Origin: Ephydatia muelleri
Lineage: Eukaryota; Porifera; Demospongiae; Spongillida; Spongillidae
DNA: 64,000 bases
Direction of reading: 5' to 3'
Assembly: GCA_013339895.1 (NCBI GenBank)
Contig: JABACO010000015.1
Span: 2,050,326 to 2,114,325 of the forward strand
The translations under genes and the position numbers were made by a program. This document shows, piece after piece, positions 10,840 to 22,774 of this stretch; the first letter of the stretch is position 1, and each line of letters starts with the position of its first letter. The notes under the pieces are model-generated. The model had not been told where the DNA came from, searched no databases, and saw only the letters and a program-made list of their open reading frames with translations.

Positions 10840-13105
10840 TCCTGATATGTGTTAACAAACGCATGTATAATAAACCAACCGCAACGCGTGTCATTTATTC
10901 ATATAAAAAACATAAGTATTTGGTGTCTATAGAAAATGTGCTAAGGGTTAAGGATTGGAGTTTCTTGTTGCTCCAGGTCTGATGATGAAAGAATAGAACG
11001 CCTACCTTTATCGGTCGTTCCCGGAGTCCGCTCGAACGAGTTTTGTAACACAACCTCCATTTTCGCTCCCATGTGACCGTATATAAACAAGTTGCGCAGT
11101 ATTGGTTCATTTTATTTGGTGAGTGCGTACCGAGTGTTTAGAATAAAGAAAAGTGTAAGAATTGTTAAAAAAAGATTGTACATTATTTATGTACATATTT
11201 AAGGGTACCGACAATGTTGGAACATATGCCTTTCTTAATGAGGTGGTTTCTATTGCTGATTTGGTCGCGTACCGTAATGTTCTAATTATAAACCTAGTTT
11301 CCAGCCGCAAACAGCCGTGAACTCAGACTGCTGCGATAACACATTAATTGGTCCTATCTCTTAGGTAGCGTTTTAGTCCTAATGAATCCGATAGATGTGT
11401 GTAAGATAAGCAAATGACTGCATACTGGTGGCATAGAGCAAGAGAACCTATTAAGGGACAACCTACTTTTCTTGACTAATGCACACAGACTATGCATGCT
11501 AGAAAGATAACTTAAACACTGCTGGATAGAAAATTTAATGGAGATCACAACTATTCTAACCATATAGGAAATAACCTGGTACCGAAAACTCACTTGTCGG
11601 TAAACATACTTCAATGAATACCACACCTATCAAAGGCTTGTTATATAAACACACAGCTGCATGGGGTTTGCTACCTGCTTAAAACCGAAATTTCTTTAGT
11701 GACTGCGCGGTAATTATGGCCGACAAGCATTATAATAAGACATTTGTGGGATTGGCATATTCATTGTAAAACACCTGAGCTTTGATTAAAAATTGTAATG
11801 ACATTTAGTGTGGTCATTCGACTTCATTCGACCCCAATAGAATCTTATTCCACTCATCAAGTGAATTGTAACAAGTGACGGGGAGGAAATGGACCCCGGA
11901 CCAGTGGCGGATCTAGGAATAGGGCTATTGGGAGTGTTCCACATTCGGTTCCTTTGCTCTAAATGCTTCACTTTAAGTACTTTTACATGTTGGAGGATAT
12001 TGTTTCAAAGGCTGTACACAAGTCTCCGATGAACATTTGAATACTAATATAGCATATCTGCTATAAAGCAAGTTCACTTAATATAGCCGTTCGCGAACGC
12101 TATACAAACAGATTTCAACATTTATGCGCCTTATGTGGGGATAGCAAAGCGTTTACCCTTCTCCCCCTCACCGGCCGCATCGCACCAACGATCCCATCTA
12201 TCTTCGCTTTCCATCTGTTACCATCACATTTACATGCACACAGAACATTCACATTGAAACAACACATACCTTTGTTATAGAACTCTCAGCATGAGTTAAG
12301 GCAGTTCTACTGCAGCGGATCAAAGATTCATCCGCACGACCAGCATTACGGCGTTTTAAGACGTGGGTAGGATCTCGTCCCCAGACTGATAGCGTGATTT
12401 GACTACGTCATATATATTAATACACGTCCTGGTGCACAGCTTTTACGGAAATATCCGAGTGACGAAAAGTGTCTATGTATAGATTCTCTGAGGTTTACGT
12501 CACCGTTAAGTATTTCATCCCTGCTGGATACATGCATGTGTATCTACCAGGCCAGCCAGGCGCAGCTCCATGTTGATCTGTGGCTACCTTTGAAAGGATG
12601 TGTTGGCTCGTGCACTTAAATAACGAGAAAACGCAAAAATGAAAACAGAAACTACTTATGGTGTCAAACGCTGTCCAGTATGGTGGAACATGGGACAGTG
12701 GTCAGCCAGCAATTGCAAGTTTACTTAAAATAGAGTAAGCTAAGCCAGCCATTAATTGGGATGTAGCATTTTCTGTTGATGCAGTCATACCGGTCCTACT
12801 TTTGAGAGCTGCATGTTAATTAACACCTTTTTCCACACCCACCTTTAGAGTGACATTTAACCTCGATCACGATCCCTCTCAATACATGCATGTATCAAAC
12901 GTATTACAGTTTTGTCCAAGATGTTCCAATAAGGTCTGCTTTTATCGCCAATGCCTGTCCTGTGCTAATCATGTACACTACTGCAGTGGCTAGTTATTAT
13001 TTGTCTGCCTCAAGATAGTTGAGCTCATTCTGACAAAGAGCAGCTGGTCTCTTTTGGTAATGGTATCCAGCTCAGTGCAGCTTTCATCTCTGTGCATCTC
13101 CTTTT
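10840..13105. other. Upstream region of the RAG1-like gene, then gene-free DNA
   Basis: 10840-11110 is the likely 5' flank of the minus-strand transposase gene and contains a TATATAAA-like string near 11080. The remainder holds only short open frames without recognisable similarity. Near 12361 there is a CTCGTCCCCAGACTG string shared with other places in the window. Confidence 0.45.
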
Positions 13106-13197
13106 GAATGTTCTCATACTTGCATTGGAGTGTGTGCCTGGTTACCTGCATGAATGTTCTCATACTTGCAGTGGAGTGTGTGCCTGGTTACCTGCAT
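13106..13197. repeat. 46-bp tandem duplication
   Basis: Two head-to-tail copies of a 46-bp unit (TGAATGTTCTCATACTTGCA...) differ by one base. Confidence 0.85.
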
Positions 13198-13319
13198 GAA
13201 TGAAGTTCTAGGCTAATCAAAAAGCATGTTATTCTACATAAGTGGTAACTGGCAATGGTTCCTCCAGTAGAAATTGGGATACAGTGTACATATTTCAGGA
13301 CTGGTCTGGTTTCAGCCAC

Positions 13320-13960
13320 CCAACACAATCCTTACATGTCCACATCTGTCTTGTGACCTGGCCTGTAGCACCTTGCACAGACTTTCAGTTTGGTCTCCCC
13401 ATGTAGCACACCCACTAGGGTACTATGTAGGCCTTCCAACATGCACTTAACCAACTTGGAAGGGAGTACAAGTTGAGGATACATATGTTTACAACCCCCA
13501 CCACCTGGTATATCTCCCATTTACAATACAAGACACCATGCATCAAAGTGGAGTACCTTCTTTACACCCATAGGGAAGAAAGCCTCCTCCATAGCACATT
13601 TCTCGGGATGTTCTGATGTAGGTCAGGGTCAGAACTCTGCTGAGCTTTGATCTCCTCTTCTGTCCACGCTGGTAGCATGAGGTGTTACACAAGCATCACA
13701 TAACAGTGTTTCATCCTCCTCCCCATCCAGACCACACTGCCTGCATCTGCCACGTGGCAATGCATCAGCATTTGTGTGCCTCTTACCTGCACAGTGCATA
13801 ACTGTGCAGTCAAATTCAGATAACACCTCCAGCCAACTGGCAACCTGCCCCTCAGGATATTTGAAATTGAAATTGTGCAGCAATTGTAGGGAATGATGGT
13901 CTGTTATATCAGGGTGAACGTCCGTCCGCCCATAGAAGTATGACTAGTTGCCCACACCAA
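13320..13960 (-). pseudogene. pol: Decayed Ty3/gypsy pol fragment (RNase H end to integrase zinc region)
   Basis: On the minus strand, a region around 13900 reads ITDHHSLQLLHNF, followed in 13883-13629 by EGQVASWLEVLSEFD, HCAGKRHTNADAL and a Cys-rich linker. This is the end of RNase H and the connection segment of a gypsy-like pol. A second piece (13520-13332) resembles the integrase N-terminal zinc region (QLVLPSKLVK, then CYRPGH). Frames differ, the start and end are missing, and no LTRs were found. It is a different lineage from the 1.9-6.0 kb element. Confidence 0.7.
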
Positions 13961-14253
13961 GGCAAGCATCTCGCTCCTGGTAGCACATTATATCCTATCA
14001 GCTCTGCTCAGTGCCTTGCTGGCCTGTGCAAGTATCCATCAGATATCTGAAAAAGCACAGCCCCTGGTCATCCCCACTGGCATTTATATCTAAGACAAAC
14101 TCCAAACTGAAATAAGGTAAGGCATATAGAGTGACTCTCAATAACAATGCCTCACTACTAGCTAGTTAGCCATGACAGTTAACTACAAAGCCTACCATTT
14201 AGTCGGTTTCATAAGTTCCCTCTGCACAGGGATTTCAGCATTGTTATGGAAGT

Positions 14254-14847
14254 GAGTGGTGAACACTGATGGAAGTGGAGTGGTGAACACTGATGGATGT
14301 GGAGTGGTGAACACTGCTGGAAGTGGAGTGGTGAACACTGCTGGAAGTGGAGTGGTGAACACTGATGGAAGTGGAGTGGCGAACACTGATGGAAGTGGAG
14401 TGGTGAACACTGATGGAAGTGGAGTGGCGAACACTGATGGAAGTGGAGTGGTGAACACTGATGGAAGTGGAGTGGTGAACACTGATGGAAGTGGAGTGGT
14501 GAACACTGATGGAAGTGGAGTGGCGAACACTGATGGAAGTGGAGTGGTGAACACTGATGAAAGTGGAGTGGTGAACACTGATGGAAGTGGAGTGGTGAAC
14601 ACTGATGAAAGTGGAGTGGTGAACACTGATGGCAGTGGAGTGGTGAACACTGATGGAAGTGGAGTGGTGAACACTGATGGAAGTGGATTGGTGAACACTG
14701 ATGGAAGTGGAGTGGTGAACACTGATGGAAGTGGAGTGGTGAACACTGATGGAAGTGGAGTGGTGAACACTGATGGAAGTGGAGTGGTGAACACTGATGG
14801 AAGTGGATTGGTGAACACTGATGGAAGTGGAGTGGTGAACACTGATT
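14254..14847. repeat. 24-bp minisatellite, about 25 copies
   Basis: The unit GTGGTGAACACTGATGGAAG plus TGGA is repeated head to tail with few variants (GCG for GTG, TTG for GTG, GAA for GGA). Because 24 is a multiple of three, long open frames arise on both strands (VVNTDGSG on plus, SVFTTPLP on minus). No flanking coding context supports translation. Confidence 0.95.
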
Positions 14848-15376
14848 TAGTTAGTAGGGGTCCGCACGTTTTTAGATTGCATATAGACATTTAGGATTGA
14901 ATAGGGGACAAACAACTACCTCCTTAGCATGAATTACACTGAAAGCATGATGAAAATAGCATAATTGTATTATGTAATGGCAACCAATTATTATTCATCG
15001 AGAAGTTGATCAGCCATAGATGTACAGCCATAAACGGGAATCTTCAAACTGTGGGCGGCGGCCGGCGGGACATAATTCCATCCTTAGGTAAAGCTTACTG
15101 CATACTAGAATGAATCAATGGCTTGTTCCGATTCACCAGAGATATTATCTCTGGCATCACTTGCCCAACAGTACTTGTACCAAACGGTCTGGGTACGGGA
15201 TAACCGCATTTATTAATAATGTCATGTGTGGCAGAGAGAGAGGAACGTTCGTTTGACAACCCTTTCCTGAATATCAGTGCCTGCAAGTTGAGAGTAGAGA
15301 GTGCTCCTTCACAGAAGGCAGAGGTATTCTACTATACAGGCTAAGCGGTGTGCTTTAATTATTATTATTTTTACAG

Positions 15377-15681
15377 GTTCCTTCAGAACTTAAAGCAAAA
15401 TTGCTAGATTCGCTTGAAAGAAACTTGGAATTGATCGACGACGCCTACAAATGTCCCGAAAGAGACACGTCCGTATACACTGGCAGTGCCGGTACGTACG
15501 CGAGCTAGAATCACGTGCCTATGTTGTGCTAAACCAGAGATATACATGTATATTATCTCTGGTTGAACGAGGGGAGTATTCTGCAATGCATTGCTAACTA
15601 TGTGTAGAACTTTGCGTACCAGTATCTCCCATTGGACTTCACCTGCAACTAACCCTGTGACCCCGCCCTCACCATATCCGT

Positions 15682-15712
<31 letters not shown>

Positions 15713-18379
15713 AGGGGCAGCCTACCTCCACCTCCACATGGCCACCACCCTGCACGCTGACAGCCCAGAACAGAGGTCTCACCATCTCACCAAAGCCTTG
15801 GACCTCCTCCGCCCCTCCCTCGAGCATCTCCATGGTGACAAGACGGTCACATTCCTGTGTGGGTCGTCGGGACCTCTGGCCTTGGGGACCATTGTGTGTG
15901 ACCTCCTGGGGAGGAGGGAGGATGCCGATAGGTGTGTCGGGCGACTCAGGTCACTCTATTTGGAGCACAAGAAGTCCTTCACCTCCATGCCAAGCGAGCT
16001 ACTGTTCGGCCATGTTGGCTACTTGTACTCTCTCCTCTATGTGAATAGCTACCTGCCCAGGACAATAGAGGAGTCCCTGATAGCAGAGGTGTGTAAGTGG
16101 TGCCCAGACCCTACGTGGATAATAGTATAGCCAGCACATAAGGTCTCTGGGAAAATGCCACAATGTTTAGGCATCATTCAGTACACTAAAATATTGGCCA
16201 ACCAATGGGAACATTTGGCATTACATGGCAATAATCTAATCGTAAAAGTGAAGTGATATTACAGATGTACATGTAGTAAGTCAGAGTACCCTAACTTATG
16301 AGCTGCTGTCAAATTGCAAGGTCCAATACATTGAGGATTAGGTGAATCATGCCACATTGCAGTGCCACATATTCATTGATTGGCCGATATTCTGGTGTAC
16401 AGACACCAAAATGCTGAGGCAGTTTCCCAGACACGCACCAGCCTTATGTGATCAGGGACTGGGAACTAGTCTAGAGAGAATGAGCTGTGGGCAGTGCACG
16501 TATAAGTGTGTTGGTAACCAAGAGGAGTGGCCCTTTTGTTATGCCATGCAGGTGGCCAACTTTGTGCTGGATGTTGGTGAGGCAGGGAAGGAGCCAGACA
16601 TCCCGTCTCCACTGATGTACACCTGGCATGGGAAGCATTACCTGGGAGCAGCGCATGGACTGGCTGGAATCATGACTGTACTTCTGCAGGTACACAGAGG
16701 GTGTACGTTACGTGTACAGTGTGCTATTCTTTGTTCAAATTATTAGAAATGGTAGTACTTTATTGGATGCATTTTTGTGGTGTACGCTAGAATGCATGGT
16801 TATTGCTAATTGGATTTTTTTAATTGCTTCATTGTAGATCCACCATTACATCACTGTACTCAGGGTGTTATGTAATAATTGTCAATATATGGTACAATTC
16901 CTTTGCACTGCTCTGAGTCTTTCAGGCTCAATCCTTTCTGCGCTGGGGCAGCTTGGAAAGGACTCCATCAATTACACAATATCAAGGTTCATGAATCAGT
17001 TTCATTGAACCCTGGCAAAATAACAATAAAAATTAACAATGATGATAGAGAAGCAGTTGGAAATACTTGTGATCAGTGATGTGGCTTGTAAGGTGTACTT
17101 GTGATCAGTGATGTGGCTTGTAAGGTGTACTTGTGATCAGTGATGTGGCTTGTAAGGTGTAAGTGTAGTATTTAAACTGTGTGTTGCACATTTACCGTAT
17201 TTCATTTCCAAGGTGTACGGCCTAGTCCCCAGTCTTCAGCCTCGCATATCTGCCCTGGTCAAACCCTGTGTGGACTACCTTCTGTCTCTGAAGATGCCCT
17301 CGGGGAACTTCCCCAGCTCCCTAGAGTCTGCTGGAACTGACAAGCTGGTGCACTGGTGTCATGGAGCAGCTGGAGTGGTCCACATGTTCGCACATGCCTA
17401 TAGGGTACTGAAGGGTTACCCAGGGTTAAGCTATTTGCTCTTTTTGTTTATATGCAAAATAGTTGAAGGCATAAACAATAAATTCAAAGATAAAAATTTG
17501 TTAAACAATTCTGTCTTTTAAGAAGTTAGGCCAATAGTAAATGTTACAGTGCATTTTTTTTTTTTTTTTAGTTATGTTTGATGAGTTCAGGTGTGTATTA
17601 AATGGAGAATGACATAGAATAATACATATTTCTCCACATCATATTGCATTCATTAAAATAATGTTGTGCTTCACACTTACAACTTTCTGATGTGTAGAGT
17701 TATATAATTTGCTGTCTTGATGTGCATACGTCTGTTCCAGTGATCCGTTGTGATTACCTTGTAGCCAATATGGTACTGAACGCACATCTATTGCAGGTGT
17801 TTGGTGACCGGAAGTACCTAGATGCTGCCGTGGACTGCGGGGAGGTGGTCTGGGACCGAGGGCTCCTTCGCAAGGGCTACGGCCTATGCCATGGTGTTGC
17901 AGGAAACGCCCACACCTTCCTGCAGCTATTCAGGCTGACCACCAGGCCAGAATACTTGAACAGAACTGTGAAGGTGTGTAAGTGTGTCTGGCAGATGTGT
18001 GAGGGTGTGGAGATCGGAGGAATGCAGCAACAAGAACTGTCTTGTTCCACACAGTTTGCAGAGTGGTGTCTGTCCAGTTCTGAAAGGAAATGTCGCATCC
18101 CAGATCATCCTTACTCTCTGTTTGAAGGTGAGGTGTGTGACAATTATGTCATGTTACACGACCGCTAGACCTGTGAAATAGTCTAGTTACAAATCTTGCA
18201 CATGTTTGTGAGTCCCAATAGCATACAGCTAAACTATAACATATCCTGCCCTGTGTAAACCCATCGATTCTACTCATCAAACAGGTTTAGCCGGAACAAC
18301 ATTGTTCTACATAGACATGGTCCACCACCCATCGAATACCTTCTACCCGGCCTTTGAGCTACCTCCAGTTACATCATGA
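15377..18379 (+). CDS. LANCL: LanC-like protein (LANCL family), nearly complete; first exon not found
   Basis: Exons 15377-15491, 15715-16088, 16552-16689, 17213-17404, 17797-17973, 18055-18127 and 18285-18379 are all phase-consistent and give 387 residues plus TGA. Human LANCL1 is about 399 residues, so only about 25-30 N-terminal residues lack an identified exon. LANCL proteins are eukaryotic relatives of bacterial lanthionine cyclases. They fold as an alpha-alpha toroid, bind zinc and glutathione, and add glutathione to dehydroamino acids in damaged proteins. Seen here: VYTGSAG, TFLCGSSGPLA, the GAAHGLAG motif in exon 3, HWCHGAAG in exon 4 (zinc Cys), GYGLCHG in exon 5 (zinc Cys and His) and FAEWC with SLFEG near the end. 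All zinc ligands are kept. Copies 2 and 3 of the 3' part lie at 36.7-41.3 kb. Confidence 0.93.
15683..15712 (+). repeat. Poly-C tract (30 C) forming the LANCL intron-1 acceptor
   Basis: Thirty consecutive C bases run directly into the AG of the exon-2 acceptor, so they serve as its polypyrimidine tract. Confidence 0.85.
17068..17161. repeat. 32-bp tandem repeat, three copies, in LANCL intron 3
   Basis: The unit CTTGTGATCAGTGATGTGGC... occurs three times here. The duplicate locus near 38166 has a single, diverged copy, so the expansion came after the LANCL duplication or was lost in the copy. Confidence 0.85.
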
Positions 18380-20394
18380 GCAGTAGGTTCACCACTCAGA
18401 AAACTGTCATGGAAACACGCACACACCATACACACTCACACACACAACACACAGCTGCCCCATTGGTGAACCACACACATGTCTATGTGTATCATGAATA
18501 CAGGTGTAGTTTGTGCTCTGACTAGAAAGCTCGATGCATTGTGATAGAATTAATTCGAAGCACTTGTTGTTACAGGCCCTAGCGAGGTTGTTGGCCACAG
18601 TCCATGATTTTTGTGTCCTCCACGCACACCATAAACACATACACATAAGCTCTCTATCTCTTTCCTCATCTTTTCAGCTCTCAAAATATGTTCCTTGGTC
18701 AGAAATTTTCTGATAGGATGCAAGTCATCGTAATTATAATGAAGTATATGAATTTAATAGCACACACGAAGATTGAGAAGTCATGCAAAACAGTTAACGT
18801 AGGGTTAGACAAGCAAGTCAATTGAATTCCCTCCTTTTCAGTAGCCTGTACCAGGTAGAAGAGCCCCCGTCACAAGCTGTGCTAACTGTTGTGTGTCCTC
18901 CCATCTCTCGTTACCAGATCCCTCGGTAAATGTGTTCCCTCTTTCAAAGGAGTGCTTGTTACCCTTGAATGCGGACCTGCCGGTTTAGAGGCTGCCCATC
19001 TCCGAGGACAGTCCTGTTACTAATTCCAACGTGTTTGGAATCTGCACATTCTCTTGTCCAATTTCACTGTGTACAGGAGAAACATGCAAAAGTAGCAAAT
19101 TGTCTATTAAACTACAATCATTTGTTGGACCAGCCCATATAATGCCCTATAAATTAAAAGCCTTGATGTTTCTCTGACAAATATGAACTGGCAGGTATGC
19201 AATGGATAAACTAACATGTCACTAATGAGCTCACCTTGTGTGATGTGCCACCATCGCTGGAAACACATACTGTGCTGCCATGGGCCCTGTACAAGGTACC
19301 ACCGCTGGGAACACATACTGTGCTGCCATGGGCCCTGTACAAGGTACCACCGCTGGAAACACATACTGTGCTGCCATGGGCCCTGTACAAGGTACCACCG
19401 CTGGGAACACATACTGTGCTGCCATGGGCCCTGTACAAGGTACCACCGCTGGGAATGCATACTGTGCTGCCATGGGTCCTGTGCAAGGTACCACCGCTGG
19501 GAACACATACTGTGCTGCCATGGGCCCTGTACAAGGTACCATCGCTGGAAATGCATACTGAGATGCTGCCATGGGCCCTGTCACCACCTCTTGTAACACA
19601 CAGAGTAATGTTGCCATGAGACTGTATTGGCCCTCTTGTGTCTTCATTAGCTGATGAGTTGGCATAATGGAAGCAAGGATGTAATTTATATAGTCTTTAT
19701 TTTCCTGAAAGGAGATGTTGGTTTTCAGTTTGTATAAGGAAAAAAAAAGAACAACATGCATTTGTAAACATATATAATACAATACCTGAGTTCAGGTGAA
19801 GTAACGCATAGCACTCCCTTTTGTATCCATAAATACAGCCGAATTGATTATTACTTACATTTAGTTGACAAGGCTATTTAATACGTACCACATAACAGTA
19901 TTTAACAATTTGAGAATCATTTTGGAAGTGATAAAGCTTATGTTTGGTACCTTCAGGCCGAAGTAGTTATAATGATTGGCATCTCTGCATGATCATTATT
20001 TGCAAATGCACGTCTGCAATAGTGCATGTAAAATGGCATTCTTTGATGTTTTTAACAATGCTTTATTCTCAGTATAGCCAGGCTGCATATGTTAATCAAT
20101 GTTTAGTCTGATGATAAATACGATCATAATCAAGTACCTTAAAATCAAATGTTTAACCATTAATAACTCTGCAGTGGTGATGTTTAGCCTAGTAACTAAA
20201 GTGTTATTCATTATCTTTAGTAGCTATAACTTGAATATGGTGGTCACTTCATCTTTAATGAAAGGTTTGATTTATTCACGAAGTAACTGAAATGTAATGA
20301 CACTTAAAACAAGCAGGATATCCGATAATTGAGCATATACTTCATGTGAGTCTAATTAAATATATTTATTTTATTTTGGCCATCACTCCCTCAG
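18380..20394. other. LANCL 3' flank shared with the 39-42 kb duplicates
   Basis: This stretch has no gene. Segments such as 18640-18720, 18840-19060 and 19590-19830 match 39650-40110 and 41530-41960, and 42480-42700. The duplicated unit therefore includes the 3' flank. The 48-bp minisatellite is listed separately. Confidence 0.75.
19258..19560. repeat. 48-bp minisatellite, about 6-7 copies
   Basis: The unit starts CACATACTGTGCTGCCATGG and ends ACCACCGCTGGAAA; copies alternate between TGTACAAGG and TGTGCAAGG variants. The length is a multiple of three, so all frames stay open; these open frames are not treated as genes. Related arrays lie at 42097-42455 and, reduced, near 40215-40300. Confidence 0.95.
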
Positions 20395-20908
20395 TTGTAA
20401 GCATGGAGGGGATGTGGTTTCGCGCCATAATAAGCTCCGAGAGGTTTTTTTAGACTTCTGCCAACGTGCTTGCCTGGGTCCGCGTCTGGAGATGGGCTGT
20501 GGGGCTGGGTACACCAATTCACAATCCCGCCCTGCAGATGTTCTTGTCTCTAACTTGGACCTTGGCAAACCTGCTGCCTTTGACTTGTCCGTCACGTCCG
20601 CGCTACATCCAAGTGTTTTGCTAGAAGCGAGCATGACGGCAGGTTAGGCAGCCCTTGTGGCCGAGAACAGAAAGCACAACTATAATGACAGGAAGTGTGA
20701 GGAACTGGGTTGGGTGTGCATCCTACTTGTGGTCGAGATCTATGGGTGTTGGGGTGCTGCAGCCATAGATAGTATAATACATGCTGCAGCAGTGGCGGCC
20801 TTTTCTAAGCTCGCTGGTCAACCAACCCAAGTCCAAGACCATCTTTGGAATATACAGCCGGCTAGGCTTAGCCTTAGTGAGAGCAAACTGCAGAGCCATC
20901 CTGTATAG
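20395..20908 (+). pseudogene. 3' fragment of a non-LTR retrotransposon-like reverse transcriptase ORF
   Basis: The segment encodes, with one internal stop after 20646, the C-terminal region of a reverse transcriptase family common in marine invertebrate genomes. Seen are ADVLVSNLDLGKPAAFDLSV, then AENRKHNYNDRKCEELGWVC and a W-G-x-A context. The same region occurs at 26220-26662 with clear similarity (SDEKCQELGWACIPLAIEAY). It has no RT catalytic domain, so it is a dead fragment. Confidence 0.65.
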
Positions 20909-21099
20909 GTTAACATGACTCTAAGGCCTCTTCTGTATGTATGCCTCCTGAATGTAAATTCTATGAATTATTCGTTATGTCATAATTTAATCTCTTCTCA
21001 CGTTATTAATTTGTTTTAATAATTGGAAGTAAATTATCGAGCTGGATTTATTGATCTCAGTGCAAGTTTGCTTCCAGGTGCCCTCCTTTCCTCAGCCAT

Positions 21100-21100
<1 letters not shown>

Positions 21101-21137
<37 letters not shown>

Positions 21138-21188
21138 ACACACACACACACACACAGAGTTTGTATGTGTGTATGTGTATGTATGTGT

Positions 21189-21247
<59 letters not shown>
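21101..21247. repeat. (CA)n followed by (TG)n microsatellite
   Basis: A (CA)n tract of about 50 bp is followed by (TG)n of about 80 bp, so the two halves are complementary and could form a hairpin. Confidence 0.95.
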
Positions 21248-21248
<1 letters not shown>

Positions 21249-21743
21249 TTGTGTGTGTATGAAGATGGCTGAGTTTATGAGGATGGTCCGACCGTCAAAC
21301 ATACTATGGGATACCTTGCATTGCAGTACTAATAAACAAGGCGTGGTAAATTAATACTACATGTACGTATGGTTCACAGAGACGATCCTGTACTAGTAGT
21401 CGACCGTAAGATAGCGTAACGATACGCATACACGTACAGGACGAATAGGAGGCAGCAGAAACAATCCTGGCCATACTCGAGATCGCGTATCGTGGTTTTC
21501 GGGTAACTGTAAGTGTGTCTATACTAGCTGCATTAGCGCAGTACTAGTACCAGTAAAGTACTTCAGGCTAACATGACTTAAGAAAAGGCTTGCTGCGTTG
21601 GAACTAAAACGGGCAGTGTTGTAGAAACACGCCTCACACTAGCGCAGATACGCGAGTATGACCAGGATTGTTATCTGCTGGCTGATCAAAGACGCAGACA
21701 GACTGAGGCGCGGCCATAGAGCTTAGTTGCCATCTTCGACTAG

Positions 21744-22086
21744 GCTATTCGATTATTCAATTATACACCCCTACAGATGACAATAAATGGTGTCGAGGGG
21801 GGTATGGGGAATATGTCCCGGGGGGTGGTCATTTAAATGCCTGTCCTGGGGTGTTAGAAGGCATAATAGAAGCTTGTCCAGGGAGAGTGGAACAACATAG
21901 AAGATTGTCCGGGGGGGGGGGGGCCAAAACAGAAGCTTGTCCAGGGGGCATTTACAAGTCTGTCCCTGGGGGGGTAGAGGTATAATATAAGCTTGTCCAG
22001 GGGTGCTTTTATATATTGTCCCGGGGGTATACGTTTGCAATTATTGTCATCTGTAGGGGTGTACGGTTAAATAATGGAATAGCCCA
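21744..22086. mobile_element. Foldback element with CACCCCTACAG ends and internal GTCC-G array
   Basis: The inner terminal repeats CACCCCTACAGATGACAAT (21767 on) and its exact complement (ending near 22062) flank about 250 bp. Weaker inverted similarity extends outward (GGCTATTC at 21744 against GAATAGCC near 22079). The interior is a degenerate tandem array around CTTGTCCAGGGGG and GTCCCGGGGG. No coding capacity is seen, consistent with a non-autonomous DNA element. TA lies next to both inner ends but the target duplication is ambiguous. Confidence 0.75.
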
Positions 22087-22774
22087 ATTCCGCAAATGGT
22101 TATATGTTGAGACCAATCTGAGATCTCGTGCACACGATCGAGCGAAGAGGAAGAGAGCTTACATTAGTTAACTAGTTCATGACGTAAGCTTACTGCATTA
22201 CGTAATGACCGCGACCGCAAGTACTAATTACACTTCCTTTCAGTGCAATTGCCATAAAATTATGGTTTTTCTTTTTTTCTCTATCCTGTGATGCAATCGG
22301 AAAATATTGTCGACGTAAAATGCACAGATGTCCTCTCGATGCATTGGAATTTCAGGATATGAGTCCTATAAAAAATTCTTTACATACGTGTACATCTTGC
22401 ATCCAATTCAAATTGAACCAAACAACATCCCTCATCCCCTCCCTCCTACCATCCCCTCCCCTCCGATCGATCCTCCCCATGTTCCCCTTAGAGATGAATT
22501 GGGCGGAGGTGTGAAGTACGGCTCCAAGGCTCCAAGGCTGGCTACATCATCATTCTGTTAAAGGGGGCTGGTTAGAGGTGACGCCGTTGCATGTTGCACA
22601 TGACATGTTAAATATGAGACGGTACTATAGTAACACAGCAACGTGGCATAGTAAAACAATCAACAAAGCTGAGCAATGCAACTAGTAACTGAAATTCACA
22701 TAAGTGTTTTGCCTTGCTCGTGAATACGCGCGACTCGATGCAGCACACAACTCTGCTACAATTTGCAGATCACG

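Noticed and set aside
10800-11330. Terminal inverted repeat or recombination-signal-like heptamer bounding the RAG1-like gene
   Set aside because: I looked for CACAGTG/CACAATG-like ends and for matching repeats in 6035-7431 but found no pair that could be defended.
14254-14847. CRISPR-like array
   Set aside because: Units are contiguous without unique spacers, and the genome is eukaryotic; it is a minisatellite.
19211-19619. Overlapping open frames on both strands across the 48-bp minisatellite, again at 42052-42522
   Set aside because: They exist in all frames because the unit is 48 bp without stops; no splice context or family similarity.
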